Origin: CG2-30-68-42 sp037440385
Lineage (GTDB): Bacteria; Pseudomonadota; Gammaproteobacteria; Burkholderiales; Rhodocyclaceae
DNA: 64,000 bases
Direction of reading: 5' to 3'
Assembly: GCA_037440385.1 (NCBI GenBank)
Contig: JBBIUI010000001.1
Location: 1 to 64,000 of the forward strand
Shown: piece after piece, positions 27,854-37,356 of the stretch
How the letters are laid out: each line of letters begins with the position of its first letter
Position numbering within the stretch: the first letter of the stretch is position 1
The notes under the pieces: model-generated
Seen by the model: only the letters and a program-made list of their open reading frames with translations
Told to the model about the DNA's origin: nothing
Database searches by the model: none
Program-made: the position numbers and the translations under genes

Positions 27854-28597
27854 ATGGAGTTCGCTGGATCGGTGGTGCTCGTGACCGGCGCGGCGCGGCG
27901 GGTGGGTGCGGTGATCGCAAGAACCTTGCACGCTTCCGGAGCGCGTGTGATCGTCCATTACCGCTGTGCCGCCGGGCAGGCGCAACGTCTGGTCGAGACG
28001 ATGAACGCGCAGCGTGGGGGCTCGGCATGGTCGGTGCGCGCAGACCTCCTGGCGTGTGCCGAGTTGCCGGGCCTGATCGAGCGGGCGGTGCAGCGGTTCG
28101 GAAGACTGGATGCGCTCGTCAACAATGCGTCGAGCTTCTTCGCCACGCCCATCGGCCGGATCACCGAGGCCGACTTCACCGAGCTCATCGGAACCAACCT
28201 GAAGGCGCCGTTGTTCCTGTCGCAGGCCGCGGCACCCGCGCTCAGGGCCGCGAGCGGGGCGATCGTCAATGTCATCGACATTCACGCCGAACGGCCGCTG
28301 GCGGGCTACCCGGTCTATACGGCGGCCAAGGCCGCGCTGGCCGGACTGACCCGCGCGCTGGCGCTGGAGCTCGCGCCGGGCGTACGCGTCAATGGTGTCG
28401 CACCCGGTGCCATCCAGTGGCCGGAGGATGCGTCGTTCGGCGAGACGGAGCGGGAACGCATCGTCGCCAGTACGCCGCTCAAGCGCTGTGGCGAGCCGCA
28501 GGATGTCGCGCGAGCGGTGCGTTTCCTGATCGCGGATGCGCCCTTCGTGACCGGCCAGATCCTCGCCGTCGACGGCGGGCGGTCCTTGTTCGTATGA
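27854..28597 (+). CDS. Pteridine reductase (FolM/PTR1-like SDR)
   Basis: A 247-residue short-chain dehydrogenase. The NADPH loop TGAARRVG (Arg-Arg typical of PTR1/FolM), LVNNASSFFATPIG (the NNASSF motif is a pteridine reductase marker), YxxxK in YPVYTAAKAAL, and C-terminal VTGQILAVDGGRSL are present. It likely reduces dihydromonapterin/dihydrobiopterin or dihydrofolate-type pterins. It starts at ATG 27854 and heads a short plus-strand group with the cyclase-FHA gene and cfa. Confidence 0.9.
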   Translation: MEFAGSVVLVTGAARRVGAVIARTLHASGARVIVHYRCAAGQAQRLVETMNAQRGGSAWSVRADLLACAELPGLIERAVQRFGRLDALVNNASSFFATPIGRITEADFTELIGTNLKAPLFLSQAAAPALRAASGAIVNVIDIHAERPLAGYPVYTAAKAALAGLTRALALELAPGVRVNGVAPGAIQWPEDASFGETERERIVASTPLKRCGEPQDVARAVRFLIADAPFVTGQILAVDGGRSLFV

Positions 28598-28639
28598 CAA
28601 AGTGATGGATGCTCCGGTGCCGGCAGTTTGCCAGATGCC

Positions 28640-29515
28640 ATGAATCCTTCCTTGCGCGAGGCTTGTGTGTTGTTCGCCGACGTTTCCGGCGGCGCACGGC
28701 TGCGGCAACGACTCGGTGGAGCCGAAACGCTGCATGCCGTCGAGCGCTGTGTCCGCCGCATGGAACGCTCGGTCGCCGCGCACGGCGGTCGCCTTTTCAA
28801 GGCAGGCGCGGAGGAAATCGCGGCGGTATTTCCGAGTGCGGATGCCGCGATTGCCTCGGCGTGCGAGATGCAGCGACGGGTGGCCGATCTGCCACCCGCA
28901 TCGGGCGTCGATCTGGGACTGCGCGTCGGCGTGCAGTCCGGCCGCGTACTCGAGGACGGCGAGGAGATTCTCGGCGAGCCGTGTACCGTCGCAGCGCGGC
29001 TGGTCGGTGCGGCGCACGCCGGCCAGATCCTGACGACTGCCGCCACGTTGAGCGTGGTTTCGCCGGCGCTTCGTACCCGCGTCAGCGATCTGGCCGGAGC
29101 GGGAGTGCCATCCCAGGACGGGCTCCTGTTCGAAGTCGATTGGCACGGTGCATCGGGTCCGGTCCAAAGCACCCGCGCAGCGCGTCCGGCCGCGCAGGAC
29201 TGGGTGCTGGTTCGCTATCGTGGCACCGAAGCGGTTCTGGACGATCGCTGCACGGAGATCACCTTCGGCCGCGATCTGAAGAACCATGTCATCGTCCTCG
29301 ACAAGCGCGCCTCGCGCAATCATGCGCGGATCGAGCGCAGGCCTGGAGCGTTCTACCTCGTCGACGACAGTACCAACGGTACGTTCGTGACCTTTGCCGG
29401 AGAGCCGGAAATCATGCTCGGCCATGAAGAGATCGTGCTTCGAGGCGCCGGCCGTTTGTGTTTCGGCCACAGCGCCCAGGAGGGCGGTGATACCGCCGAG
29501 TTCGAGGTTCGTTAG
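28640..29515 (+). CDS. Class III nucleotidyl cyclase-like domain fused to FHA domain; cyclase site degenerate
   Basis: A 291-residue cytoplasmic protein. Residues ~8-135 form a class III cyclase-like domain: VLFADVSGG with metal Asp at 14, then RLFKAGAEEIAAVF and GEPCTVAARL. The second metal Asp expected in the K-x-x-GD motif is Ala57 (KAGAEE). The transition-state Asn of the VNxAxR motif is Thr116, while Arg120 remains. Catalysis is therefore doubtful. Residues ~188-275 form an FHA phosphothreonine-binding domain with GRD (210-212), SRNH (225-228) and STNGT (244-248) intact. The ATG at 28640 is chosen over a TTG at 28628. Stop and the cfa start are 2 bp apart. Probably a signalling adaptor (inference). 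Confidence 0.85.
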   Translation: MNPSLREACVLFADVSGGARLRQRLGGAETLHAVERCVRRMERSVAAHGGRLFKAGAEEIAAVFPSADAAIASACEMQRRVADLPPASGVDLGLRVGVQSGRVLEDGEEILGEPCTVAARLVGAAHAGQILTTAATLSVVSPALRTRVSDLAGAGVPSQDGLLFEVDWHGASGPVQSTRAARPAAQDWVLVRYRGTEAVLDDRCTEITFGRDLKNHVIVLDKRASRNHARIERRPGAFYLVDDSTNGTFVTFAGEPEIMLGHEEIVLRGAGRLCFGHSAQEGGDTAEFEVR

Positions 29516-29517
29516 CC

Positions 29518-30732
29518 ATGTGGAACGACAGCCTCATCCGCCGCGCCGTGAACATGCTGGAGTCGCGCCGGGTACCGGTGGGCGCCCGGTTCTGGAACGC
29601 GCAACAGTACACACCGCCCGGCGGCGCGCGCGTGAGCATCAGCGTCAATGGCCGCAGGGCGCTGCGGGCGCTGGCCTCGCCCACCCTCGGGCGGCTTGCG
29701 CGCGCCTATGTCGAACAGGACATCGACATCGACGGCGATCTTCACGACATCCTCCGGATCGGCGAGCAGCTGGTCGATGCGGGACGCGAGAGCGACAGTA
29801 CCAGGCGTTCGCTGGTGGGATGGGCGCGACAGAGCCGCCGCGGGGCGCGTCGCAGCATCCCGTTTCATTACGATGTTTCGAACGATTTCTTTGCACTGTG
29901 GCTGGACCGCAACCGGGTGTATTCCTGTGCCTATTTCCTGAACGAAGGCGAAACGCTGGACGAGGCGCAGGAACACAAGCTCGACCTGATTTGCCGCAAG
30001 CTCGTGCTCAAGCCGGATGAGCGCCTGCTCGACATCGGCTGCGGCTGGGGCGGGCTGATCTTCTGGGCGGCGCAACGTTATGGTGCGCGCTGCCTGGGCA
30101 TCACGTTGTCGCAGCGGCAATACGAGTACGTACGCGAACAGATCGAGATCCGCGGCCTCGCGGATCGCGTCGATGTCCGCCTGCTCGATTATCGCGAGCT
30201 TCCTGCCGGGGACAGGTTCGACAAGATCGCCTCGATCGGCATGTTCGAGCACGTCGGCAGCCGCAACCTGGGAACCTATTTCGGACGGATCGCGGCACTG
30301 CTCGAACCCGGCGGCCTGGTGCTCAACCATGGCATCACCGCAGGCTCGCTGCATGCGACGGGACTGCGCAGCGGAGTCAGCGAGTTCGTCGAGGATTACG
30401 TGTTCCCCGGTGGCGAACTGGTCCATCTGGTCCGGGTCATCGAAGCCGCATCCGCCGAGGGGCTCGAATGTGTCGATGTCGAGTCGTTACGGCCGCACTA
30501 TGCGAGAACCCTTTGGTACTGGGTGGGCCGACTCGACGCGAACGCGCAGCAGGCTCGCAGTCTGGTCGGTGAGAGGCTATTCAGGATCTGGCGCATTTAC
30601 ATGGCGGGATCTGCCCACGCCTTTGCGCGCGGATGGATTTCGATCCATCAGATGCTCGCAGGGAAACCGCTGCCGGACGGCAGCCTGCCTTATCCGTATA
30701 CGCGCGGCCACTGTTGTGGCGCCGATTGGTGA
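29518..30732 (+). CDS. cfa: Cyclopropane-fatty-acyl-phospholipid synthase family methyltransferase
   Basis: Methylenates cis-unsaturated acyl chains of membrane phospholipids with SAM. The 404-residue protein has an N-terminal lipid-binding region, then FHYDVSNDFFALWLD, CAYFLNEGETLDEAQEHK, SAM motif LLDIGCGWGGLIFWAA, and FDKIASIGMFEHVG with the catalytic acidic residue region. The C-terminal block ending near LWYWVGRLD completes the fold. Length is close to E. coli Cfa (382). It starts 2 bp after the FHA gene, implying co-translation. Confidence 0.94.
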   Translation: MWNDSLIRRAVNMLESRRVPVGARFWNAQQYTPPGGARVSISVNGRRALRALASPTLGRLARAYVEQDIDIDGDLHDILRIGEQLVDAGRESDSTRRSLVGWARQSRRGARRSIPFHYDVSNDFFALWLDRNRVYSCAYFLNEGETLDEAQEHKLDLICRKLVLKPDERLLDIGCGWGGLIFWAAQRYGARCLGITLSQRQYEYVREQIEIRGLADRVDVRLLDYRELPAGDRFDKIASIGMFEHVGSRNLGTYFGRIAALLEPGGLVLNHGITAGSLHATGLRSGVSEFVEDYVFPGGELVHLVRVIEAASAEGLECVDVESLRPHYARTLWYWVGRLDANAQQARSLVGERLFRIWRIYMAGSAHAFARGWISIHQMLAGKPLPDGSLPYPYTRGHCCGADW

Positions 30733-30804
30733 GACGCGAACCGGCCGTCGATCGATCACCGGCGGCCAGCGCGCGTGCATCGGGAATCGGGTCCTGCGAA
30801 CCGG

Positions 30805-31017
30805 TCATCCCTTCAGGCATCCGGACATGAATTTCTTGCGCTCGTCACCCTTGAGGGCCTTTTCCTTGGCCTTGGCATTGCAGTCCTTCATCTTCTGCTG
30901 CTGGGCCGTGACCGGCTTCTTGGCCGCGGGGGCGGCCGGTGCGGCAGCGGGGGTCTGGGCGAGCGCGACATTCGCGGCGAACAGCGAGGCGACAGCGGTG
31001 AGCAACGGCTTGTTCAT
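30805..31017 (-). CDS. Small secreted PsiF-repeat protein
   Basis: A 70-residue protein with a signal peptide (about 1-20, ending ALA), an Ala/Pro spacer and a single PsiF repeat: KMKDCNAKAKEKALKGDERK followed by a second Cys in MSGCL. E. coli PsiF (phosphate-starvation inducible) carries two such repeats; this one has one, with the two Cys probably disulfide-bonded in the periplasm. ATG at 31017 has GAGGAG upstream. Its role is unknown. It sits 82 bp after hprK on the same strand. Confidence 0.85.
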   Translation of the reverse strand: MNKPLLTAVASLFAANVALAQTPAAAPAAPAAKKPVTAQQQKMKDCNAKAKEKALKGDERKKFMSGCLKG

Positions 31018-31099
31018 GGATCGTTCTCCTCTTTCTGTAGGATGCGGCAGGCCGCCGCAAAGCCAACAACGATCGGGCCGCAGCGCCGGTTGACCCGGG

Positions 31100-32032
31100 C
31101 TACGACTCCGATGTCCTGAGGGCGTTCTTCTGGCGCTCGACGAATTCGACCGTCGTGTCGATGCCGCGCATCCTGAGGATGGCCGAACGCACCGCCGCTT
31201 CGATCAATACCGCCAGATTGCGACCGGCCGCGACCGGGATGATCACCTTGGGCACGAAGACGCGCAGGATCTCCTCGGTGCGCGCATCCAGCGGCAGGCG
31301 CGGCGCCTCGGGCTGACCGCGCTCCAAGCGTTCCAGTCGCACGATCAGGTTGACCTTCATCTTTCGCCGGCAGGCGGTCTCGCCGAAGATGGTCCGGATA
31401 TTGAGGATGCCCAGCCCGCGGACTTCCAGGAAGTGCTTGAGCATCTCCGGGCAACGCCCTTCGAGGGTGTTGGGCGCGACCCGGGCGACTTCGACGACAT
31501 CATCGGCCACCAGACCGTGGCCGCGGCTGATCAGTTCGAGTGCCAGCTCGCTCTTGCCAACGCCGGAAGCGCCGGTGATGAGCACGCCCATGCCCAGCAC
31601 GTCCATCAGGACTCCATGCAGTTCGGCCGTGTCGGCCAGCTCGCGAGCAAGGTAGATGCGCAACAACTCGATGACTGACGGCGCCGGCAGTGGCGTGGAC
31701 AGCACCGGAACCTCGGCCGCGCACGCCTGCTCGACGATCGGGTGAAGGTCGCAACCGTCCGTGACGATGATCGCAGGAGGGTGCGCGGCCACGAGTTCGG
31801 CGAACATGCGTTCGAGCTTCGCCGGATTCTGGCGCCTCGCCCATCGCTCCTCGGGTTTGCCGAGGACCTGCATCCGCTCCGGATGGATCAGGTTGAGGTA
31901 ACCGACCAGATCCCCGGGAACGATCAACGCTTCCGGCGAGACGATGCGCGTTTCGCGCGAACCGCAGCACCAGGTGAGCTGCAGGCGCTCGCGGTGATAC
32001 TCAAACAGCTGCGCGACGCTGATCTGGCGCAT
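31100..32032 (-). CDS. hprK: HPr kinase/phosphorylase
   Basis: Phosphorylates and dephosphorylates Ser46 of HPr in response to metabolites. The 310-residue protein has an N-terminal domain and a C-terminal kinase domain with Walker A GASGVGKS (154-161), ADDVVEV and the HprK signature EVRGLGILNIRTIFG. In proteobacteria it belongs to the PTS-Ntr regulatory branch. The first 32 bp overlap the 3' end of ptsN in another frame. The rapZ, ptsH and ptsI genes that often follow are not here. Confidence 0.97.
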   Translation of the reverse strand: MRQISVAQLFEYHRERLQLTWCCGSRETRIVSPEALIVPGDLVGYLNLIHPERMQVLGKPEERWARRQNPAKLERMFAELVAAHPPAIIVTDGCDLHPIVEQACAAEVPVLSTPLPAPSVIELLRIYLARELADTAELHGVLMDVLGMGVLITGASGVGKSELALELISRGHGLVADDVVEVARVAPNTLEGRCPEMLKHFLEVRGLGILNIRTIFGETACRRKMKVNLIVRLERLERGQPEAPRLPLDARTEEILRVFVPKVIIPVAAGRNLAVLIEAAVRSAILRMRGIDTTVEFVERQKNALRTSES

Positions 32033-32486
32033 GGGGCTGCCAGTTCGAGAACAGCTCCCGGACCTCGCCGGCGTCCGCCGTCGCGTTCAGTTTCTCGCGG
32101 AATGTCCGGTCGCTGAACATCTGCGCAAGCTCCGAAAGGATCTGTAGGTGCTGTTCGGTCGCCTGTTCAGGCACCAGCAGCAAAAACACCAGCGTGACCG
32201 GGTTTCCGTCCGGGGCGTCGAACTGGACCGGGGACGACAGGCGGAAGAACGCACCGAGCGCATTGCGCAACCCCTTTACGCGACCGTGCGGAATGGCAAT
32301 GCCCTGTCCGAGTGCCGTCGAACCGAGCTTCTCGCGGGCGAACAGGCTGTCGAACACCTCGGCGCGGGCGATCCCATGATTGTTCTCGAAGATCAGGCCG
32401 GCCTGCTCGAAAACGCGTTTCTTGCTGGTTGCATCCAGACCGAGCACGATGTTCGTGACCGGCAGGAGCTGGGCGACGAGGTTCAT
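32001..32486 (-). CDS. ptsN: PTS IIA-like nitrogen-regulatory protein (EIIA-Ntr)
   Basis: Phosphoryl acceptor of the nitrogen PTS; its state influences potassium transport, sigma54 functions and stress responses. The 161-residue protein has the phosphorylated His67 in QGIAIPHGR and the C-terminal EIIA-fructose-type helix region. It follows hpf by 110 bp and overlaps hprK by 32 bp, suggesting strict translational coupling. A TATAAT at 32553-32558 may give it an independent promoter. Confidence 0.96.
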   Translation of the reverse strand: MNLVAQLLPVTNIVLGLDATSKKRVFEQAGLIFENNHGIARAEVFDSLFAREKLGSTALGQGIAIPHGRVKGLRNALGAFFRLSSPVQFDAPDGNPVTLVFLLLVPEQATEQHLQILSELAQMFSDRTFREKLNATADAGEVRELFSNWQPHAPDQRRAAV

Positions 32487-32552
32487 GGTCTAAGCGGTCG
32501 ATCGACCGGCATGCAGTCGGATCTGCACGGCTGTTCGGGCGGGTGCGGGGCG

Positions 32553-32558
32553 ATTATA
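32553..32558 (-). promoter_or_regulatory. Probable -10 (TATAAT) for ptsN-hprK
   Basis: Minus-strand CACGCGTATAATCGCCC in the 110-bp hpf-ptsN gap, about 66 bp before the ptsN ATG. No clear -35. Confidence 0.4.
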
Positions 32559-32596
32559 CGCGTGCCTGTGCACCGAACCTCCGGCATCGTTCCGGC

Positions 32597-32914
32597 TTAC
32601 TCGACGCCCCGGCTTTTTTCCGTGCCGTCGTGGCTACGCACTTTGCCTTTGTGTTTCGTCAGGCTGCGATCGAGCTTGTCTGCGAGCGCGTCGATCGCGG
32701 CATACAGGTTTTGATCGTCGCTCTCGGCAAAGATGTCCCGGCCGCGCACATGCAACGTGCATTCCGCCTTCTGGCGGAGTTTCTCGACGGACAGGACCAC
32801 GGCTGCGCTGGTGACATCGTCGAAGTGCCGGGTGACACGCCGGAGCTTTCCTGCGACATATTCGCGGATGGCCGGCGTGATTTCGAGGTGACGACCGCTG
32901 AGATTCAGGTTCAT
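32597..32914 (-). CDS. hpf: Ribosome hibernation promoting factor (short form)
   Basis: Binds the 30S subunit and promotes 100S ribosome dimers or protects ribosomes in stationary phase. The 105-residue protein begins MNLNLSGRHLEITPAIREYV and carries the S30AE/YfiA fold. It ends soon after the domain, so it is the short HPF form without the dimerisation tail. GAGGAG precedes the ATG. It lies 12 bp after rpoN; sigma54-associated expression of this cluster is known in other bacteria. Confidence 0.95.
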   Translation of the reverse strand: MNLNLSGRHLEITPAIREYVAGKLRRVTRHFDDVTSAAVVLSVEKLRQKAECTLHVRGRDIFAESDDQNLYAAIDALADKLDRSLTKHKGKVRSHDGTEKSRGVE

Positions 32915-32926
32915 GATGGCTCCTCT

Positions 32927-34345
32927 TCACAGGGACTTGCGCAGGTGTACGGCACCGATGCCGAGAGATTCGCGGTATTTTGCGATGGTGCGGCGGGCGA
33001 CGACGATGCCCTGGGCGCCGAGGATCTCGGTGAGCGTCGCATCGGAAAGCGGGTGATGCGGGTCTTCGGCCCCGACGAGCTGGCGGATCAGCGCGCGGAT
33101 GGCGGTGGCGGAACAGGCTCCGCCGGCCTCTGTGGATACGTGGCTGCTGAAGAAGTACTTCAGCTCGAAGATTCCGCGCGGGCTCGCGATGAATTTCTGC
33201 GTCGTCACCCGCGAGATGGTCGATTCATGCAGCGAGACCTGGTCGGCGATCTCGTGCAGCGTCAGCGGTCGCATCGCCACCTCGCCGTAGTCGAAGTACT
33301 GCCGCTGGCGATCGACGATTGCCTGCGACACACGAAGGATCGTGTCGAACCGCTGCTGGACGTTGCGGATCAGCCATTTCGCCTCCTGCAGGTGGCCTGC
33401 GAGCGAACCGCTGCCGCGTTCGCGCTGGAGAATTTCGGCATACAGGCGGTTGACCCGCAACCTGGGCAGCGCGTCCGGATTGAGCGCACAGGTCCACGCC
33501 CCGGCCTGTTTGCGGACGATGACATCCGGGATGACGTAGCGGGTGTCGAGCGGTGCGAAGGTCGCGCCCGGCCGCGGGTCGAGCGAAAGGATCAGCGAAT
33601 GCGCTTCGCGCAGTTGCTCGTCCGTGCAGCCGAGCGCCTTCTTGATCTTCGCGAATTCGTGCTGCGCGAGCTGGGTCAGGTACTCGCGCACGATCTGCAA
33701 GGCCAGCCGCCGCGCGGGGGACTCGGCCCGGGTTTGCAGCTGCAGCGCGAGGCACTCGCGGCTGTCTTGTGCCCCGACCCCTGCGGGATCGAAACTCTGC
33801 AGGTGGTGCAGCGCAATGCTCAGTTCCTCGGGCTGCACCGCAAGTTCGTCGGGAAGCAGTTCAGCCAATTCCTCGATGGGTTGCGCCAGGTAGCCGTCGT
33901 CATCGAGCGCTTCGATCAGGTACCGGACCAGGCTGCGATCGCGTGCGGCCAGCGGCGTGAAAGCGAGCTGCATGACGAGGTGGTCGCGCAGACTCGTATG
34001 CGCCGGCCCGACATCCGAATAGTCACCGTCGTCATCCTCGGTGCGTTGCGCGGGGGCTCCCGCCTCGGCGAACCAGTCCGCCGCACCGGAGTCTTCGGGG
34101 CTCAAGGCCTCCTCGCGCTTCGCAGCGTCGGGATCCTCGGACAGTGTTGCGCCCTCGCCGGATGGCGCGAGGGTCGTGCCATCGCCTCCGGCCTCGATGC
34201 GCTCCAGTAGAGGATTTTCCTGAAGGAATCGCTCGATTTCGCTGTTCAGCTCGATGGTCGATAGCTGCAGCAAACGAATCGACTGCTGCAACTGCGGAGT
34301 CAGCGCCAGATGTTGGGACAGCCTGAGCTGGAGAGTCTGCTTCAT
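32927..34345 (-). CDS. rpoN: RNA polymerase sigma-54 factor
   Basis: Directs RNA polymerase to -24/-12 promoters with enhancer-binding activators. From ATG 34345 it has 472 residues. It shows the Gln/Leu-rich region I (MKQTLQLRLSQHLALTPQLQQSI), an acidic region II, the core-binding domain, and a C-terminal DNA-binding domain with the RpoN box ARRTIAKYRE. A GTG 21 bp upstream is in frame but region I starts at MKQTLQL. It follows lptB by 45 bp, the order seen across proteobacteria. Confidence 0.97.
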   Translation of the reverse strand: MKQTLQLRLSQHLALTPQLQQSIRLLQLSTIELNSEIERFLQENPLLERIEAGGDGTTLAPSGEGATLSEDPDAAKREEALSPEDSGAADWFAEAGAPAQRTEDDDGDYSDVGPAHTSLRDHLVMQLAFTPLAARDRSLVRYLIEALDDDGYLAQPIEELAELLPDELAVQPEELSIALHHLQSFDPAGVGAQDSRECLALQLQTRAESPARRLALQIVREYLTQLAQHEFAKIKKALGCTDEQLREAHSLILSLDPRPGATFAPLDTRYVIPDVIVRKQAGAWTCALNPDALPRLRVNRLYAEILQRERGSGSLAGHLQEAKWLIRNVQQRFDTILRVSQAIVDRQRQYFDYGEVAMRPLTLHEIADQVSLHESTISRVTTQKFIASPRGIFELKYFFSSHVSTEAGGACSATAIRALIRQLVGAEDPHHPLSDATLTEILGAQGIVVARRTIAKYRESLGIGAVHLRKSL

Positions 34346-34390
34346 GGGTTGCGGCGAACGCGTCACACGCCCGGCCTGCCCCGCGGCGGG

Positions 34391-35113
34391 TTACAGGCGG
34401 AAGTGTTCGCCGAGATAGACCTTGCGTACGTTTTCATTATAAATGATCTCGTTCGGTGCGCCGGCGGCGAGCACTTCTCCCTCGTTGATGATGTAGGCGT
34501 GATCGCAGATTCCCAGCGTTTCCCGTACGTTGTGATCGGTGATCAGCACGCCGATTCCGCGCTCCCTCAGGAAGCGAATGATCTTCTGAATGTCCAGCAC
34601 CGCGATCGGGTCGACTCCGGCGAATGGTTCGTCGAGCAGGATCAGGCGAGGATCGCTCGCCAGCGCCCTCGCAATCTCCAGACGGCGCCGCTCTCCGCCG
34701 GACAGCGACACCGCGGCGGCGTCACGCAGCGCTCCGATGTGCAATTCGCCGAGCAACATGTCGAGCCGGCGTTCGATGTCCTGTCGCGTGGCGGGCTGAA
34801 GCTCGAGGATCGCGCGGACATTGTCCGCCACGCTGAGCTTGCGGAAGATGGAACTTTCTTGCGGAAGATACGAAATTCCGAGCCGGGCCCGCCTGTGTAT
34901 CGGCAGATGCGTGAGCGGCGTGTCGTCGAGCCGGATGTCCCCGCCGTCGACCGGGATCAGTCCGACGATCATGTAGAAACAGGTCGTCTTGCCGGCGCCG
35001 TTGGGTCCGAGCAGGCCCACGACCTCTCCGCTGGCCACGTCGAAGGAAACGTCCTTGACGACGGTACGCGACTTGAACCGCTTCCTCAGTCCTGTGACCC
35101 GCAGCAGGCTCAT
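34391..35113 (-). CDS. lptB: LPS export ABC transporter ATP-binding protein
   Basis: ATPase of the LptB2FG complex that extracts LPS from the inner membrane. The 240-residue protein has Walker A GPNGAGKTT, Q-loop YLPQESSIFRKL, signature LSGGERRRLEIARAL, Walker B LILLDEPFAGVDP and switch His in ITDHNVRETL. ATG at 35113 overlaps the recX stop (ATGA). In the genomes I recall lptB follows lptA and lptC; here it is joined to recA-recX instead, while the downstream rpoN-hpf-ptsN-hprK order is standard. Confidence 0.96.
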   Translation of the reverse strand: MSLLRVTGLRKRFKSRTVVKDVSFDVASGEVVGLLGPNGAGKTTCFYMIVGLIPVDGGDIRLDDTPLTHLPIHRRARLGISYLPQESSIFRKLSVADNVRAILELQPATRQDIERRLDMLLGELHIGALRDAAAVSLSGGERRRLEIARALASDPRLILLDEPFAGVDPIAVLDIQKIIRFLRERGIGVLITDHNVRETLGICDHAYIINEGEVLAAGAPNEIIYNENVRKVYLGEHFRL

Positions 35114-35546
35114 TCCCCGGGCGTCCTGATCAATGCGCGCAGCACCGCCGGCGCGAAGCCGTGCGCCTCGAGGTAGCGGGCTTGGCGGGCGTACTCGCGC
35201 GCATTTTCGGGGAGACGGCCGAAACGACGCTGCCACAGCGCCCGGGCTCGTTCGAGATCGGTTGTCGTGAGCGTATCGAGTGCCCGGTCGATGTGCGGAT
35301 CGGAAACCCCGCGGGAGCGCAGATCGTGACGCAGCCGCCGGGCTCCGTGGCGAGCGCTGCGGGAAGCGACGAACGCCTCGGCGAAGCGCTCGTCCGACAG
35401 ATAGCCGTCGCGTTCCAGCCGGTCGAGAATCTCCTCGATCGCCTCGGCATCGGCGCTCGGCTCGGTGGCGAGCTTGCGCGCCAGTTCCGCTCGGCTGTGC
35501 TCGCGCCGTGCAAGCAGTCGCAAGGCCCGCTCGCGCAGGCCGCTGG

Positions 35547-35550
<4 letters not shown>
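35110..35550 (-). CDS. recX: Recombination regulatory protein RecX
   Basis: Modulates RecA filaments by capping and inhibiting their growth. The 146-residue protein has the RecX three-helix repeats, with LLARREHSRAELARKL, LERDGYLSDERFAEAFV and LRSRGVSDPHI. Its ATG overlaps the recA stop (ATGA), and its own stop overlaps the lptB start (ATGA), so both junctions are translationally coupled. Confidence 0.93.
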
Positions 35551-36566
<1,016 letters not shown>

Positions 36567-36677
36567 TGCGCGTTCTCCAATCGACGCCGGCATTATGGCA
36601 CACCCCAGGGCTCCCGGCCCCGTCCTAGACCATCAGTCATATTTCATATCGCACCGGATGAAAATCGACAGTGTGTG

Positions 36678-37172
36678 CTAACTTTTGTCAGCCAGCCTGG
36701 CGATGAGGCCCTCCAGCGCGAATACGACCGCGCTGCGCCGGACCGTTGCACGATCTCCCTCGAAGCGCTCTGTCGAACTCGCGAGGCCGGAGTCGGGCAG
36801 CAACCAGGAAAAGCACACGGTCCCGACCGGTTTTCCGGCGCTTCCCCCGGCCGGACCCGCGATGCCGGTGATCGCCAGGGCGACCTGTGCGCGGCTCGAC
36901 CGGAGGGCGCCGTCGGCCATCTCGCGGGCGGTTGCTTCGCTCACCGCTCCGTATGCCTGAATCGTCTCCGGCCGTACGCCGAGCAGCTCCCGCTTCGCCT
37001 CGTTCGAGTACGTGATGAAACCGCGCTCGTACCATTGCGAGCTGCCGGCGGTCGCGGTGACGACCTGCGCGACCCAGCCCCCGGTGCAGGATTCGGCCGT
37101 GACCAGCTTCCAGCCCGCCGACGCGAGCCTCTGGCCGACTCGCCTGGACAGCTGCGCGAGATCACGGTCCAT
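36678..37172 (-). CDS. pncC: Nicotinamide-nucleotide amidohydrolase (CinA C-terminal family)
   Basis: Deamidates NMN to nicotinate mononucleotide in pyridine nucleotide recycling. The 164-residue stand-alone CinA-C domain has LVTAESCTGGWVAQVVTATAGSS (catalytic Ser in the ESCTGG motif), YERGFITYSNEAK, VSEATAREMADGA and AITGIAGPAGGS. It lies just upstream of recA on the same strand, the classical cinA-recA order. Confidence 0.94.
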   Translation of the reverse strand: MDRDLAQLSRRVGQRLASAGWKLVTAESCTGGWVAQVVTATAGSSQWYERGFITYSNEAKRELLGVRPETIQAYGAVSEATAREMADGALRSSRAQVALAITGIAGPAGGSAGKPVGTVCFSWLLPDSGLASSTERFEGDRATVRRSAVVFALEGLIARLADKS

Positions 37173-37356
37173 GCACTAACGGCCGACCGGAGTTGCCGCG
37201 TGGCCATGCGCACACATCATCCCCGCGCCATCGGGTCGCGGATCGAAGCGGCCTTCGCCGCGCTGGGACGTTCGGGCACGGAACGAGCATCGAGCTCGCG
37301 CCGCGCCTTGCATCGATCCGCTTGGGCATTCGACGCGCGCCATGGGGAACCTGCTC

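Noticed and set aside
30733..30804. Imperfect stem after cfa as an intrinsic terminator
   Set aside because: Weak stem (GGCCG/CGGCC) with a large loop and no T-tract.
32559..34210. A long plus-strand frame opposite hpf and rpoN
   Set aside because: Shadow of rpoN, whose RpoN box and region I are clear.
37173..37356. The 184-bp pncC-pgpA gap as a possible gene or tRNA
   Set aside because: No cloverleaf or coding pattern; only a 5-bp hairpin (GCGGC-CTTC-GCCGC at 37248-37261) without a T-run. Nothing supportable.
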